Positions 1 to 5,784 of a stretch of DNA of 6,422 nt are shown piece by piece; within the stretch, counting starts at the first letter, position 1; every line of letters begins with the position of its first letter. The position numbers and the translations under genes are program-made. This DNA comes from an uncultured Methanobrevibacter sp. (GTDB lineage: Archaea > Methanobacteriota > Methanobacteria > Methanobacteriales > Methanobacteriaceae): the NCBI GenBank assembly GCA_904501935.1, contig CAJGDA010000090.1:1-6422 (forward strand), given 5' to 3'. The notes under the pieces were generated by a model, which was not told the DNA's origin, did no database searches, and was given only the letters and a program-made list of their open reading frames with translations.

Positions 1-354
1 GAAGTTGGAGAATTTCCAACCACCGAGAGGTTCTGTAGTTTGTGAAGGGAAACCTCTTTGTGCAGCTTCGTCATCCCAGTCAGGAGTAATAGCTGGTACA
101 ATTACACGGTCACCAGGTTTGAATTTTTTAACTAAACTACCCACTTCAACAACTTCACCAACAGCTTCGTGACCTAAAACCATGTCTTTTCTGTCACCGA
201 TAGCACCTTCCCATACGGTGTGAATATCGGAAGTACATGGAGATACACAAGTTGGTTTAATAATTGCGTCCATTGGTCCACATTCAGGGACTTCTTTTTC
301 TACCCAGCCAATTTCATTGAGTCTTTTCATTGCAAATCCTTTAAAAGTTGCCAT
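1..354 (-). CDS. adh: NADP-dependent zinc secondary alcohol dehydrogenase, N-terminal 118 residues (3' end beyond window)
   Basis: This partial gene encodes the start of a medium-chain zinc alcohol dehydrogenase of the Thermoanaerobacter brockii TbADH type, which interconverts secondary (and some primary) alcohols and ketones or aldehydes with NADP(H) in the cytoplasm. The 118 visible residues contain the catalytic-zinc segment PCTSDIHTVWEGAIG (Cys40, His45), the GHEAVGEVVEVGS motif (zinc-ligand His62, with Glu63) and FKPGDRVIVPAITPDW at about residues 78-93, all characteristic of this subfamily. The third zinc ligand (an Asp in TbADH) and the Rossmann domain lie beyond the left edge. The ATG at 352-354 is chosen because a GGTGA ribosome site sits 5 nt upstream; Met9 (in KGFAMKR) aligns with the family N-terminus less well supported by signals. 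In methanogens such enzymes let alcohols serve as hydride donors or dispose of reducing power; which applies here is unknown. The family call is firm, the substrate is not. Confidence 0.93.
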   Translation of the reverse strand, partial: MATFKGFAMKRLNEIGWVEKEVPECGPMDAIIKPTCVSPCTSDIHTVWEGAIGDRKDMVLGHEAVGEVVEVGSLVKKFKPGDRVIVPAITPDWDDEAAQRGFPSQTTEPLGGWKFSNF

Positions 355-359
355 TTTTG

Positions 360-365
360 TCACCT
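360..365 (-). promoter_or_regulatory. Ribosome binding site of the alcohol dehydrogenase gene
   Basis: The minus strand reads AGGTGA, 5 nt before the ATG at 354. It matches the archaeal anti-Shine-Dalgarno complement (GGAGGTGATC) and fixes the start at Met1 rather than Met9. Confidence 0.8.
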
Positions 366-410
366 ATTTTAATTTTAAAATATCTATAGAAAATCTAAAT
401 GTAAAATCAG

Positions 411-438
411 TATAAATAAACAAAACAGTTTATAAATA
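411..438 (-). promoter_or_regulatory. Candidate adh promoter with two TATTTATA boxes
   Basis: Two identical TATTTATA elements on the minus strand (411-418 and 431-438) are spaced exactly 20 bp apart. A start about 25 nt downstream of each would give 5' leaders of roughly 30 or 50 nt, both long enough to carry the AGGTGA site. Neither has a convincing purine-rich BRE. An imperfectly spaced inverted repeat, ATAAAC/GTTTAT (416-421/428-433), lies between them. In DNA this AT-rich the assignment is tentative. Confidence 0.4.
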
Positions 439-727
439 ATGACATTAAAACAATTATTTCTAAAAAAAATAGGATAAAACCAATTAATTTAAAAATAACT
501 AGATTTCATATAAATATTTCTTATTTAAATACTTAATTTAGAATATATATAAAATTTACTATTTATTTACGTATATTTTTTGAATTAATAAATAATTATG
601 AATTTAAAAAGAAATTTAAGTCTTAATGATAATTTTTTATTAAAAAGATGTTAATTAAATTTAAAAGAAAAATTATTTGAAATGTAAAAAAAATTTGAAA
701 TATTGATTAAAATAAACTATTGAATAA

Positions 728-762
728 AAAAAATTAAATGTAGATTATCAAATTAATTTTTT
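728..762. repeat. Inverted repeat, 10-bp arms, AT-only
   Basis: The arms AAAAAATTAA (728-737) and TTAATTTTTT (753-762) are perfectly complementary around a 15-nt loop. Outer TTGAA (720-724) and TTCAA (761-765) suggest a longer imperfect stem. Read on the minus strand the stem is followed by more T residues, so it could be a stray terminator. Because the arms contain only A and T, chance is a real alternative. Confidence 0.35.
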
Positions 763-787
763 CAAAAAAAATAATAAAACAATAAAA

Positions 788-822
788 TATCATTGACCTA
801 TCACTTAAAACCAACAATGATA
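788..822. repeat. Inverted repeat TATCATTG/CAATGATA
   Basis: Perfect 8-bp arms at 788-795 and 815-822 flank a 19-nt loop. The arms include C and G, which are scarce in this spacer, so chance is less likely than for the neighbouring AT-only repeat. It lies downstream of the regulator terminator. Its function is unknown. Confidence 0.4.
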
Positions 823-894
823 ATATAAAAACAAGTTGATGAAAAAAATTCATGTTGATGATAAAAAAATAATATAATAAAATTAATATAAAAA

Positions 895-918
895 GAATGA
901 AGAAAAAAAATAAAAAAA
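895..918 (-). terminator. Oligo-T terminator of the regulator pair
   Basis: Directly after the TAA stop (919-921) the minus strand reads seven T, an A, then eight T before C. No strong hairpin precedes it. Such T-runs suffice for archaeal RNA polymerase termination, so this probably ends the two-regulator transcript. Confidence 0.65.
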
Positions 919-1752
919 TTATTTCAAAACATAATTTTTGTAGGCATTATAAAATTTATGAGCATCATTTATACCTGATTCACCTTCAATTAAAATCATT
1001 TCAGAATTATCGAAGACTGAATCATCATAAAATAAGAATATTGATGCAAAGGTATCCGATACTGTAAAAAAGATATTTGACAAATCTTCAAGAATATGAT
1101 AATTAATTTTTTTATCCCTAACTAATGCTTTAAAATAATTTTCAGAATCTGATTTAACTATCAAATCATAGATGGTTTTAGTAGTTAATAAATCCAAATA
1201 TCCATCATGATTAATTAAAGCTTCATATATTGAATCCATAAAAATTTTAGAAAATACCGGTAAAATCATGCAAATGGTGGTAGATTTTTCTATATTATCT
1301 AAATATACATTTATAGGCTTCGCAAATTCTGTGATATTTGATTTTACCAAAGACCCACTAAAAGAAGAAATATCTTTTAAAAAACGATTAGGTATGGATT
1401 TAATAGAGTGATCTTCCCAGAACTTTTCGTGATCATCTATATTTTCAAATTTTAACATTAAATTTTCCAAATTTTTAGCATATAAAAAACCTACAGATGT
1501 AATTGCATACTCCTTATTCGGCAGACGTGTGATTAATTTACAAGATTTCAAATCATTTAAGCCTCTAGAAATATTACCTGATTTTCTATTAAATTCTGAT
1601 TCAAGTTCTTTAATAGTTTTATTAGATTCATATAAACTGAATAATAATTTTAATCTTGATTCAGATGCAAAAATGAATTTTAAAAAATTAAAATCCTCTA
1701 TAGTACTATTTTCATCGAAAAAATCAGAACTAATAATTATACCCCCTACCAT
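919..1752 (-). CDS. Winged-helix regulator, FilR1 (DUF1724) family, divergent copy
   Basis: This 277-residue cytoplasmic protein has the layout of methanogen FilR1-type transcriptional regulators: an N-terminal winged helix-turn-helix (about residues 24-95, with SESRLKLLFSLYESNKTIKELE and a recognition-helix region near SGNISRGLNDLKSCKLI) followed by a probable ligand-sensing domain (about 125-275). The end of that domain keeps the family pattern FTVSD (229-233), then a hydrophobic strand (ASIFLFYDD) and a last helix (AHKFYNAYKNY). It is diverged: the family-typical GI-PYFHP segment found in its neighbour is replaced by sequence around NITEFAKPINVYLDN. The gene overlaps the upstream regulator by 23 bp, so they are very likely co-transcribed and translationally coupled. 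The ATG at 1750-1752 has only a weak GAGGAT site 13 nt upstream, so the exact start is uncertain. DNA and ligand targets are unknown. Confidence 0.82.
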   Translation of the reverse strand: MVGGIIISSDFFDENSTIEDFNFLKFIFASESRLKLLFSLYESNKTIKELESEFNRKSGNISRGLNDLKSCKLITRLPNKEYAITSVGFLYAKNLENLMLKFENIDDHEKFWEDHSIKSIPNRFLKDISSFSGSLVKSNITEFAKPINVYLDNIEKSTTICMILPVFSKIFMDSIYEALINHDGYLDLLTTKTIYDLIVKSDSENYFKALVRDKKINYHILEDLSNIFFTVSDTFASIFLFYDDSVFDNSEMILIEGESGINDAHKFYNAYKNYVLK

Positions 1753-2590
1753 TTGGATAGATAATATCCTCTAATGAAACATAATCGCCACATAATTTTT
1801 CATATTCCTCAAAAAGTTTTAATCCAAAGTCTATTGCTTCCTGACTAGTTGAAGTAATTACAGCATTTTGATTAAACTTGCCCTTTTTAGTATAAAAAGC
1901 CAAAACTAAACATTTATCAGAAACAGTGAATGCAAATTGGATATTGCAATCATTAGGTTTTAATTTAACATATCTATTTTTAATGCCCTTACTTTTAGGC
2001 ACATATTCTCTAATGAAATTTTTTACAGCTTCAGAAACCGCATCAGGAAGTATTAATTCAACAGTACAATCATTATCAATCCAATAACTTATTATATCAT
2101 CATGTTTTGGATGAAAATAAGGGAATATGCCTTTCAAAAATTTAAATCCCATTAAAGAACGTTGAAAAATTCCAGTAGCTTTAAATAAATCAACATTATT
2201 GGACTCAACTAAATTTGAATCTTCAAGTGCTGATAAATCTTTTAATGCATCAATATTGATGTCTATTAGAGAATAATTTAAAAAATCAGAATTTTTCCTT
2301 AAAAAATTATTCGCTTTATTGAAATAAAGCACATCAGTTAGTTGAATCTTTGTTTTATTGAATAAATAAAATTTATCTTCAATACTGAAAATGAACTTTT
2401 TCTGTTCTAGTTTATTAATATTATCGAGTATTGAACTATAACTATAACCTGTTTTTTCCTCTATTTCTTTAATAGATGCAGAGGAGTTATATAAACATCC
2501 TAAAATCTTCAAACGAATTTCAGAATTAATTAAAAATTTGAAATTTTCTTGAAAATTCAGGAAATCATCATTATCAAATATGTTAGCCAC
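1730..2590 (-). CDS. Winged-helix regulator, FilR1 (DUF1724) family
   Basis: This 286-residue protein carries an N-terminal winged helix-turn-helix (about residues 16-90; FKFLINSEIRLKILGCLYNS, then SIKEIEEKTGYSYSSILDNINKLEQKKFI) and a C-terminal FilR1/DUF1724 domain (about 130-265). The domain shows the hallmark stretch GIFPYFHPKHDDI (154-166), the strand VELILP (177-182), FTVSDKCLVLAFYTKKGKF (221-239) and the closing helix EAIDFGLKLFEEYEK. This family includes FilR1 of Methanothrix (Methanosaeta), a regulator linked to filament growth; many methanogens carry several uncharacterised paralogues. Translation starts at GTG (2588-2590), supported by GGAAGTG 5 nt upstream and by a BRE/TATA box placed to give a leader of about 25 nt. 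It is the first gene of the two-regulator operon. A tail of about 20 residues after the domain overlaps the next gene. Target and ligand are not visible. Confidence 0.88.
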   Translation of the reverse strand: MANIFDNDDFLNFQENFKFLINSEIRLKILGCLYNSSASIKEIEEKTGYSYSSILDNINKLEQKKFIFSIEDKFYLFNKTKIQLTDVLYFNKANNFLRKNSDFLNYSLIDINIDALKDLSALEDSNLVESNNVDLFKATGIFQRSLMGFKFLKGIFPYFHPKHDDIISYWIDNDCTVELILPDAVSEAVKNFIREYVPKSKGIKNRYVKLKPNDCNIQFAFTVSDKCLVLAFYTKKGKFNQNAVITSTSQEAIDFGLKLFEEYEKLCGDYVSLEDIIYPNGRGYNY

Positions 2591-2595
2591 AATAA

Positions 2596-2602
2596 CACTT
2601 CC
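2596..2602 (-). promoter_or_regulatory. Ribosome binding site deciding a GTG start
   Basis: GGAAGTG on the minus strand lies 5 nt before the GTG start codon at 2590. No ATG is available nearby in frame, so this site is the main support for the unusual start. Confidence 0.65.
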
Positions 2603-2616
2603 AGTACAATATACTA

Positions 2617-2630
2617 TAAAATATATTTTA
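2617..2630. repeat. 14-bp perfect palindrome downstream of the regulator TATA box
   Basis: TAAAATATATTTTA reads the same on both strands and lies between the TATA box (2636-2643) and the expected transcription start near 2614, a classic place for an archaeal repressor site. It could be an autoregulatory operator of the encoded regulator, but it is entirely A/T and may be chance. Confidence 0.35.
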
Positions 2631-2635
2631 CAAAA

Positions 2636-2651
2636 TATTTATACTTTTTAA
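2636..2651 (-). promoter_or_regulatory. BRE/TATA promoter of the regulator pair
   Basis: The minus strand reads TTAAAAAG followed directly by TATAAATA, a good archaeal BRE plus TATA box. A start about 25 nt downstream would fall near 2614, leaving a short leader that still holds the GGAAGTG ribosome site. Spacing to both the ribosome site and the start codon is consistent. Confidence 0.7.
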
Positions 2652-2728
2652 TCAATATTTCATTAATTAATTAAACAATCTTTTTAATATATGGACTATT
2701 AAACTGAAGGCGCAATTATCGATAAAAA

Positions 2729-3742
2729 TTAGTGAATGAAATAGTTAATCCAATAATCCAATAAAGTTCTTATTGGATAACTCCTGCATTTTTCTTTTAT
2801 TTGACATGCCAATTCATAGGCATCATCTTTTTTTATTAAATCATTTTCTACTTCATCAATCAAATTCAATACAGAAGTCGTAATAGCAACATTGTCTTGA
2901 TTTCCCATATCTTTTTGTAATTGTCGAATAAATTTATCTTTATCACAATCCAAATCATTGTAAAATTCATTAATATCTAATGTATACCTATTTAAACGAA
3001 CTAATGCATTAGACTGTGATTTATTTGTAATCCAAACCTGTTTTCCAATGGCTTTTGTAACAGATTCTATTACTGATTTGGCGATCAATTCACCTAATTT
3101 TGAATGTTTTCCAGCATTTGTTATCTTGTCATCCGAATCAACATTTGAAAAAATGCAAAGCCCATCCGTTCCAGTTCCTGTCGCATACCCATTGGAGTAT
3201 TGTGATGGAATTTTTAAATTATTTAAAGCAACGGTTTTTGCTTCGGTTGCTGTCATGAATGCTTCCATTAATGTTGATTTGGATAAATTTGCATTAATAA
3301 GCACAATTATATTGATTGTTCCAAAATGATACTCACCATTTTCTTGCCAATATGATGAAGGGTCTCCTGCTTTTGAAGCATTAGTCCTAACACCTGCAGT
3401 TGATATGGATGTGACTTCTAAATTCCTAAATGATTTTGACACAATGCTTAAATTATTCATTTCAGCTAATGTAATAAGACCAGTTGAATAATTTGAATCA
3501 ATTTCCATTAACCTACATTCATTTATTAGATATTCACACACATCATGATTTTCAAGATAATCAATTTTATCCTGAGACAAATGTTGGTTAAAAACAGATT
3601 TGTACAAATCGCAAGTTCCCCCATTAAGCTCAGAACTGGACACCCCATTGCGATTATGTTTAAAATTGACTAAAATGGTGTCTTTTAAATAAAAAATTTC
3701 ATCTTCTGAAGATGTTTTGAAAATAAGTCTATTTGAATACAT
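2729..3742 (-). CDS. cbiZ: Adenosylcobinamide amidohydrolase CbiZ
   Basis: CbiZ cleaves the amide bond joining the aminopropanol arm of adenosylcobinamide to the corrin ring, giving adenosylcobyric acid, so that scavenged cobinamide can re-enter archaeal cobamide synthesis. Methanogens need cobamides for corrinoid methyltransferases. The 337-residue protein shows the family motifs in order: VSSSELNGG (34-42), STAGV (114-118) with NASKAGD (121-127), GTINIIVLINANLS (141-154), TEAKT (166-170), ATGTGTDGL (187-195) and GKHSKLGELIA (211-221). After about residue 245 comes a roughly 90-residue mainly helical extension (DINEFYNDL to WINYFIH) beyond the core domain. No signal peptide or membrane segment is visible. 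The ATG at 3742 is the first possible start; no ribosome site precedes it, while a TATA-like element about 28 nt upstream suggests a leaderless mRNA. No strong terminator follows the stop, only a short T-run. Confidence 0.9.
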   Translation of the reverse strand: MYSNRLIFKTSSEDEIFYLKDTILVNFKHNRNGVSSSELNGGTCDLYKSVFNQHLSQDKIDYLENHDVCEYLINECRLMEIDSNYSTGLITLAEMNNLSIVSKSFRNLEVTSISTAGVRTNASKAGDPSSYWQENGEYHFGTINIIVLINANLSKSTLMEAFMTATEAKTVALNNLKIPSQYSNGYATGTGTDGLCIFSNVDSDDKITNAGKHSKLGELIAKSVIESVTKAIGKQVWITNKSQSNALVRLNRYTLDINEFYNDLDCDKDKFIRQLQKDMGNQDNVAITTSVLNLIDEVENDLIKKDDAYELACQIKEKCRSYPIRTLLDYWINYFIH

Positions 3743-3782
3743 GAAAAATAAAAAAAAGAAAAGAAATTATAAAAATTTCTTT
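3743..3782 (-). terminator. Thermosome terminator: 9-bp hairpin plus T-tract
   Basis: Five nucleotides after the thermosome stop, AAAGAAATT and AATTTCTTT (3774-3782 and 3760-3768) form a perfect 9-bp stem around a 5-nt loop. It is followed on the minus strand by TTTTCTTTTTTTTATTTTTC-like sequence running to the cbiZ start codon. This is a good factor-independent termination site for the strongly expressed thermosome gene. Confidence 0.7.
3767..3782 (-). promoter_or_regulatory. Candidate cbiZ promoter inside the terminator hairpin
   Basis: Within the terminator stem-loop the minus strand reads AAAGAAA then TTTTTATAA, acceptable as BRE and TATA box. A start about 25 nt downstream lies within a few nucleotides of the cbiZ ATG (3742). 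That fits the absence of a ribosome site and suggests a leaderless transcript. The alternative is read-through from the thermosome gene. Confidence 0.45.
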
Positions 3783-3786
3783 ATGC

Positions 3787-5397
3787 TTACATCATTGGAG
3801 GCATTCCGCCAGCCATGGATGGATCCATACCCATGTCTTCTGGACCTCTAGTAGATGCAATTACGTCATCGATTCTTAAAATCATTTCAGCTGCTTCAGA
3901 TGCAGATTGGATAGCTTGTTTTTTGACACGTTTTGGTTCAATTACGCCAGCTTCTTTCATGTCTGCTACTTCACCAGTGAATACATCTAATCCCATGTAG
4001 CAAGAGTTTTCTTGTGCTGCTCTTAAATCTACTAAGGAGTCAATGCTGTCTAAACCTGCGTTTTCAGCTAAGGTTTTTGGTACGATTTCTAAAGCTTCTG
4101 CAAATGCGTTTACAGCTAATTGTTCTCTTCCAGAAATGGATTCTGCGTAATCTTTGAGTTTTTTAGCCATTGCAATTTCAGGAGCTCCTCCACCAGCAAC
4201 AACTTTGTCATCTTCTACAGTAGCTGCAACTACACCAATAGCATCTTCAATTGCTCTTTCAATTTCTGCTACGATGTGTTTGGTACTTCCTCTTACGAAT
4301 AAGGTTACAGATTTTGCACCGCTACATTCTTCAACAAAAATCATTTCTTCGCCAGATACTTTTCTTTCTTCTACAATTCCAGCTTGACCTAAATCTTCAG
4401 CTGTTAAGTCATCTAAGTTAGTAATGACAGTTGCGCCAGTTGCTCTTGATAATTTTTCAATGTCAGATTTTTTAACTCTTCTTACAGCTAAAACTCCTGC
4501 TTTAGATAAGTAGTGTTGTGCTAAATCATCAATACCTTTTTGTGCGAATACTACGTTTGCACCAGCGTCGATGATTTTATCCACCATATCTTTAACCATT
4601 TTTTCTTCTTGTTCAATGAAAGCTTGCATTTGAGCAGGGTCGGTAATTTTGATTTCAGCACTCATTTCAGTTTCTTTTACTTCTAATGGAGTGTTGATTA
4701 ATACGATTTTTGCATCATTGATTAAACTTGGCATTCCTGGGTGTACTCTTTGTTTGTCTACAATTACACCTTCAACTAATGTGGATTCTTCTACAACAGC
4801 ACCGTCTTTTTTCTCTATTTTAATGTTATCAATGTCTACTCCATCATCATCAGCAATAGCTTCAACAGCATCGACTATTAATTTTGCTAATGGTTCACGT
4901 GCTGCTTCAGTTCCTTTACCAGTCATAGCAGTCATAGCCACTTTGAGTAAGGTTTCAGAATCGATGTCATCGATTGCGATTTCATCCAAAATTTCTTGAG
5001 CTTTTTCTGCTGCTTTTCTGTATCCCATAGCTATGATAGTTGGGTGAATATCAGAATCAAGTAATCCTTCAGATTTTTTCAATAACTCACCAGCAATGAT
5101 AACTGCAGTAGTAGTTCCGTCTCCAACTTCATCTTCTTGGGTTTTTGCTACTTCTACGAGCATTTTTGCTGCTGGATGTTCAATATCCATTTCTTTTAAA
5201 ATTGTTACACCGTCGTTAGTTACAACAATGTCTCCAAGTCCGTCTACTAACATTTTGTCCATTCCTTTTGGACCTAAAGTAGTTCTTACAGTTTCAGCTA
5301 ATACTTTACCAGCTAAAATGTTGTTTCTTTGTGCATCTCTGCCGACAGACCTATTAGTACCTTCCGGTAAAATAAAAATTGGTTGTCCTTGTGCCAT
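3787..5397 (-). CDS. thsA: Thermosome subunit (group II chaperonin)
   Basis: This gene encodes a full-length 536-residue subunit of the archaeal group II chaperonin, which forms a cytoplasmic double-ring ATPase that encloses and folds proteins. The equatorial ATP site is complete: TTLGPKGMDKMLVD (39-52), NDGVTILKEMDIEHPAAK (61-78), GDGTTT (92-97) and VVAGGGAPEIA (399-409). The apical domain (about 215-365) contains the helical-protrusion segment around KETEMSAEIKITDPAQMQAF (241-260), the built-in lid that replaces GroES. The C-terminus has the usual Gly/Met-rich tail, GGMPPMM. ATG at 5397 is fixed by AGGTGAT 5 nt upstream and by the conserved family start. Base composition is clearly less AT-rich than the regulator and cbiZ genes, with regular use of GCT/GCA and GGT codons, as expected for a highly expressed gene. 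Assignment to the alpha paralogue is tentative; the symbol reflects general naming. Confidence 0.98.
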   Translation of the reverse strand: MAQGQPIFILPEGTNRSVGRDAQRNNILAGKVLAETVRTTLGPKGMDKMLVDGLGDIVVTNDGVTILKEMDIEHPAAKMLVEVAKTQEDEVGDGTTTAVIIAGELLKKSEGLLDSDIHPTIIAMGYRKAAEKAQEILDEIAIDDIDSETLLKVAMTAMTGKGTEAAREPLAKLIVDAVEAIADDDGVDIDNIKIEKKDGAVVEESTLVEGVIVDKQRVHPGMPSLINDAKIVLINTPLEVKETEMSAEIKITDPAQMQAFIEQEEKMVKDMVDKIIDAGANVVFAQKGIDDLAQHYLSKAGVLAVRRVKKSDIEKLSRATGATVITNLDDLTAEDLGQAGIVEERKVSGEEMIFVEECSGAKSVTLFVRGSTKHIVAEIERAIEDAIGVVAATVEDDKVVAGGGAPEIAMAKKLKDYAESISGREQLAVNAFAEALEIVPKTLAENAGLDSIDSLVDLRAAQENSCYMGLDVFTGEVADMKEAGVIEPKRVKKQAIQSASEAAEMILRIDDVIASTRGPEDMGMDPSMAGGMPPMM

Positions 5398-5402
5398 TAA
5401 TA

Positions 5403-5409
5403 ATCACCT
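5403..5409 (-). promoter_or_regulatory. Ribosome binding site of the thermosome gene
   Basis: AGGTGAT on the minus strand, 5 nt before the ATG, is a near-perfect match to the 16S rRNA tail, in keeping with high expression. Confidence 0.85.
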
Positions 5410-5509
5410 TTTTTTAATTTTATAAATAATTAGATCAGTTTAATTACAACATGAGAAAACAAGTTATAGTGTTGACTAAACCTTTCTACTTAATACATGA
5501 GTTTGAGGT

Positions 5510-5523
5510 TATATAAATACTTT
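5510..5523 (-). promoter_or_regulatory. Thermosome BRE/TATA promoter
   Basis: The minus strand reads AAAGTA followed by TTTATATA, the textbook archaeal TATA box with a purine-rich BRE. A start about 25 nt downstream falls near 5488, giving a leader of about 90 nt. A second TATTTATAA-like element (5420-5428) is too close to the start codon to yield a leader containing the ribosome site, so it is not preferred. Confidence 0.7.
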
Positions 5524-5536
5524 ATGGTATAAAGTA
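5518..5536. promoter_or_regulatory. Candidate operator: 8-bp inverted repeat on the thermosome BRE
   Basis: TACTTTAT (5518-5525) and ATAAAGTA (5529-5536) are perfect inverted arms around a 3-bp GGT spacer. The site directly abuts the thermosome TATA box and covers its BRE, so a dimeric protein bound here would affect TFB/TBP loading. The spacing resembles a winged-helix regulator operator. The regulator is not known from this window; no second copy of the arms was found in it. Confidence 0.5.
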
Positions 5537-5766
5537 AATTGAAGTAAGAAAAAGATATAAATAAGACAGGATTATGAAAAATCCTATTGAATTAACTACC
5601 TTAATTATTATAGTATCCATTGATTAAATTAAAACTTATCATCATTATGTGAAAAATTTTTAATGGAAAATAGATTAAAATATATTACATCAAAGAAACA
5701 TGACAATTAATGTATTAGAATATAGATGTTCAAAAAATATTTGATAAAAAAATAAAAAAAGTTAAG
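5537..5766. other. Spacer with a possible plus-strand transcript
   Basis: A plus-strand GAAAAAGATATAAATA (5548-5563) looks like BRE plus TATA box and would start RNA near 5585-5590, running toward the coiled-coil gene. A 6-bp hairpin, AGGATT/AATCCT (5568-5573/5580-5585), lies at that start. The only open frame there is 17 codons from ATG 5574. No known RNA family was recognised in the remaining AT-rich sequence. Confidence 0.3.
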
Positions 5767-5784
5767 AGGTAGAGTTATCTACCT
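5730..5784 (-). terminator. Terminator of the coiled-coil gene, with the stop codon in its loop
   Basis: On the minus strand AGGTAGA and TCTACCT pair as a perfect 7-bp stem (5778-5784 with 5767-5773). The TAA stop codon (5775-5777) sits in the 4-nt loop. Downstream are TTTTTTTATTTTTTT and a second small hairpin (5730-5744). On the plus strand the same stem is followed by six T (5787-5792), so it could act in both directions. Confidence 0.7.

Larger units (their letters stand above)
441..894. other. AT-rich spacer without a convincing gene
   Basis: About 450 bp between the regulator terminator and the adh promoter are almost entirely A and T, and stop codons are dense in every frame. Only very short open frames occur, for example 18 codons from the ATG at 598, without a ribosome site. 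I see no tRNA-like structure and no C/D-box pair. Two inverted repeats, listed separately, are the only structures that stand out. Confidence 0.6.

Noticed and set aside
598..654. Plus-strand 18-codon open frame in the AT-rich spacer
   Set aside because: No ribosome site is present, and such short open frames are expected by chance.
1529..1774. Plus-strand open frame of 81 codons across the junction of the two regulator genes
   Set aside because: It is antisense to two well-supported genes, begins at an ATA/ATT-rich stretch without a ribosome site and has no recognisable motif.
2716..2725. TTATCGATAA palindrome after the cbiZ stop as a terminator
   Set aside because: It has no loop and is not followed by a long T-run on the minus strand; only five T lie before it. 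At 10 bp it may well be chance.
3048..3329. Plus-strand open frame of 93 codons antisense to cbiZ
   Set aside because: It covers the most conserved CbiZ motifs on the opposite strand and has no promoter or ribosome site of its own.
3815..5425. Several plus-strand open frames antisense to the thermosome gene (for example 4649-4999 and 5096-5425)
   Set aside because: Their translations are low-complexity Ser/Thr/Ile-rich sequence caused by the complementary strand of a GCT/GAA-rich gene. They have no archaeal ribosome sites, and the minus strand encodes a fully conserved chaperonin.
5574..5627. Plus-strand 17-codon open frame (MKNPIELTT...)
   Set aside because: It has only a poorly spaced AGGAT upstream, and the nearest plus-strand TATA box would start transcription after its ATG.
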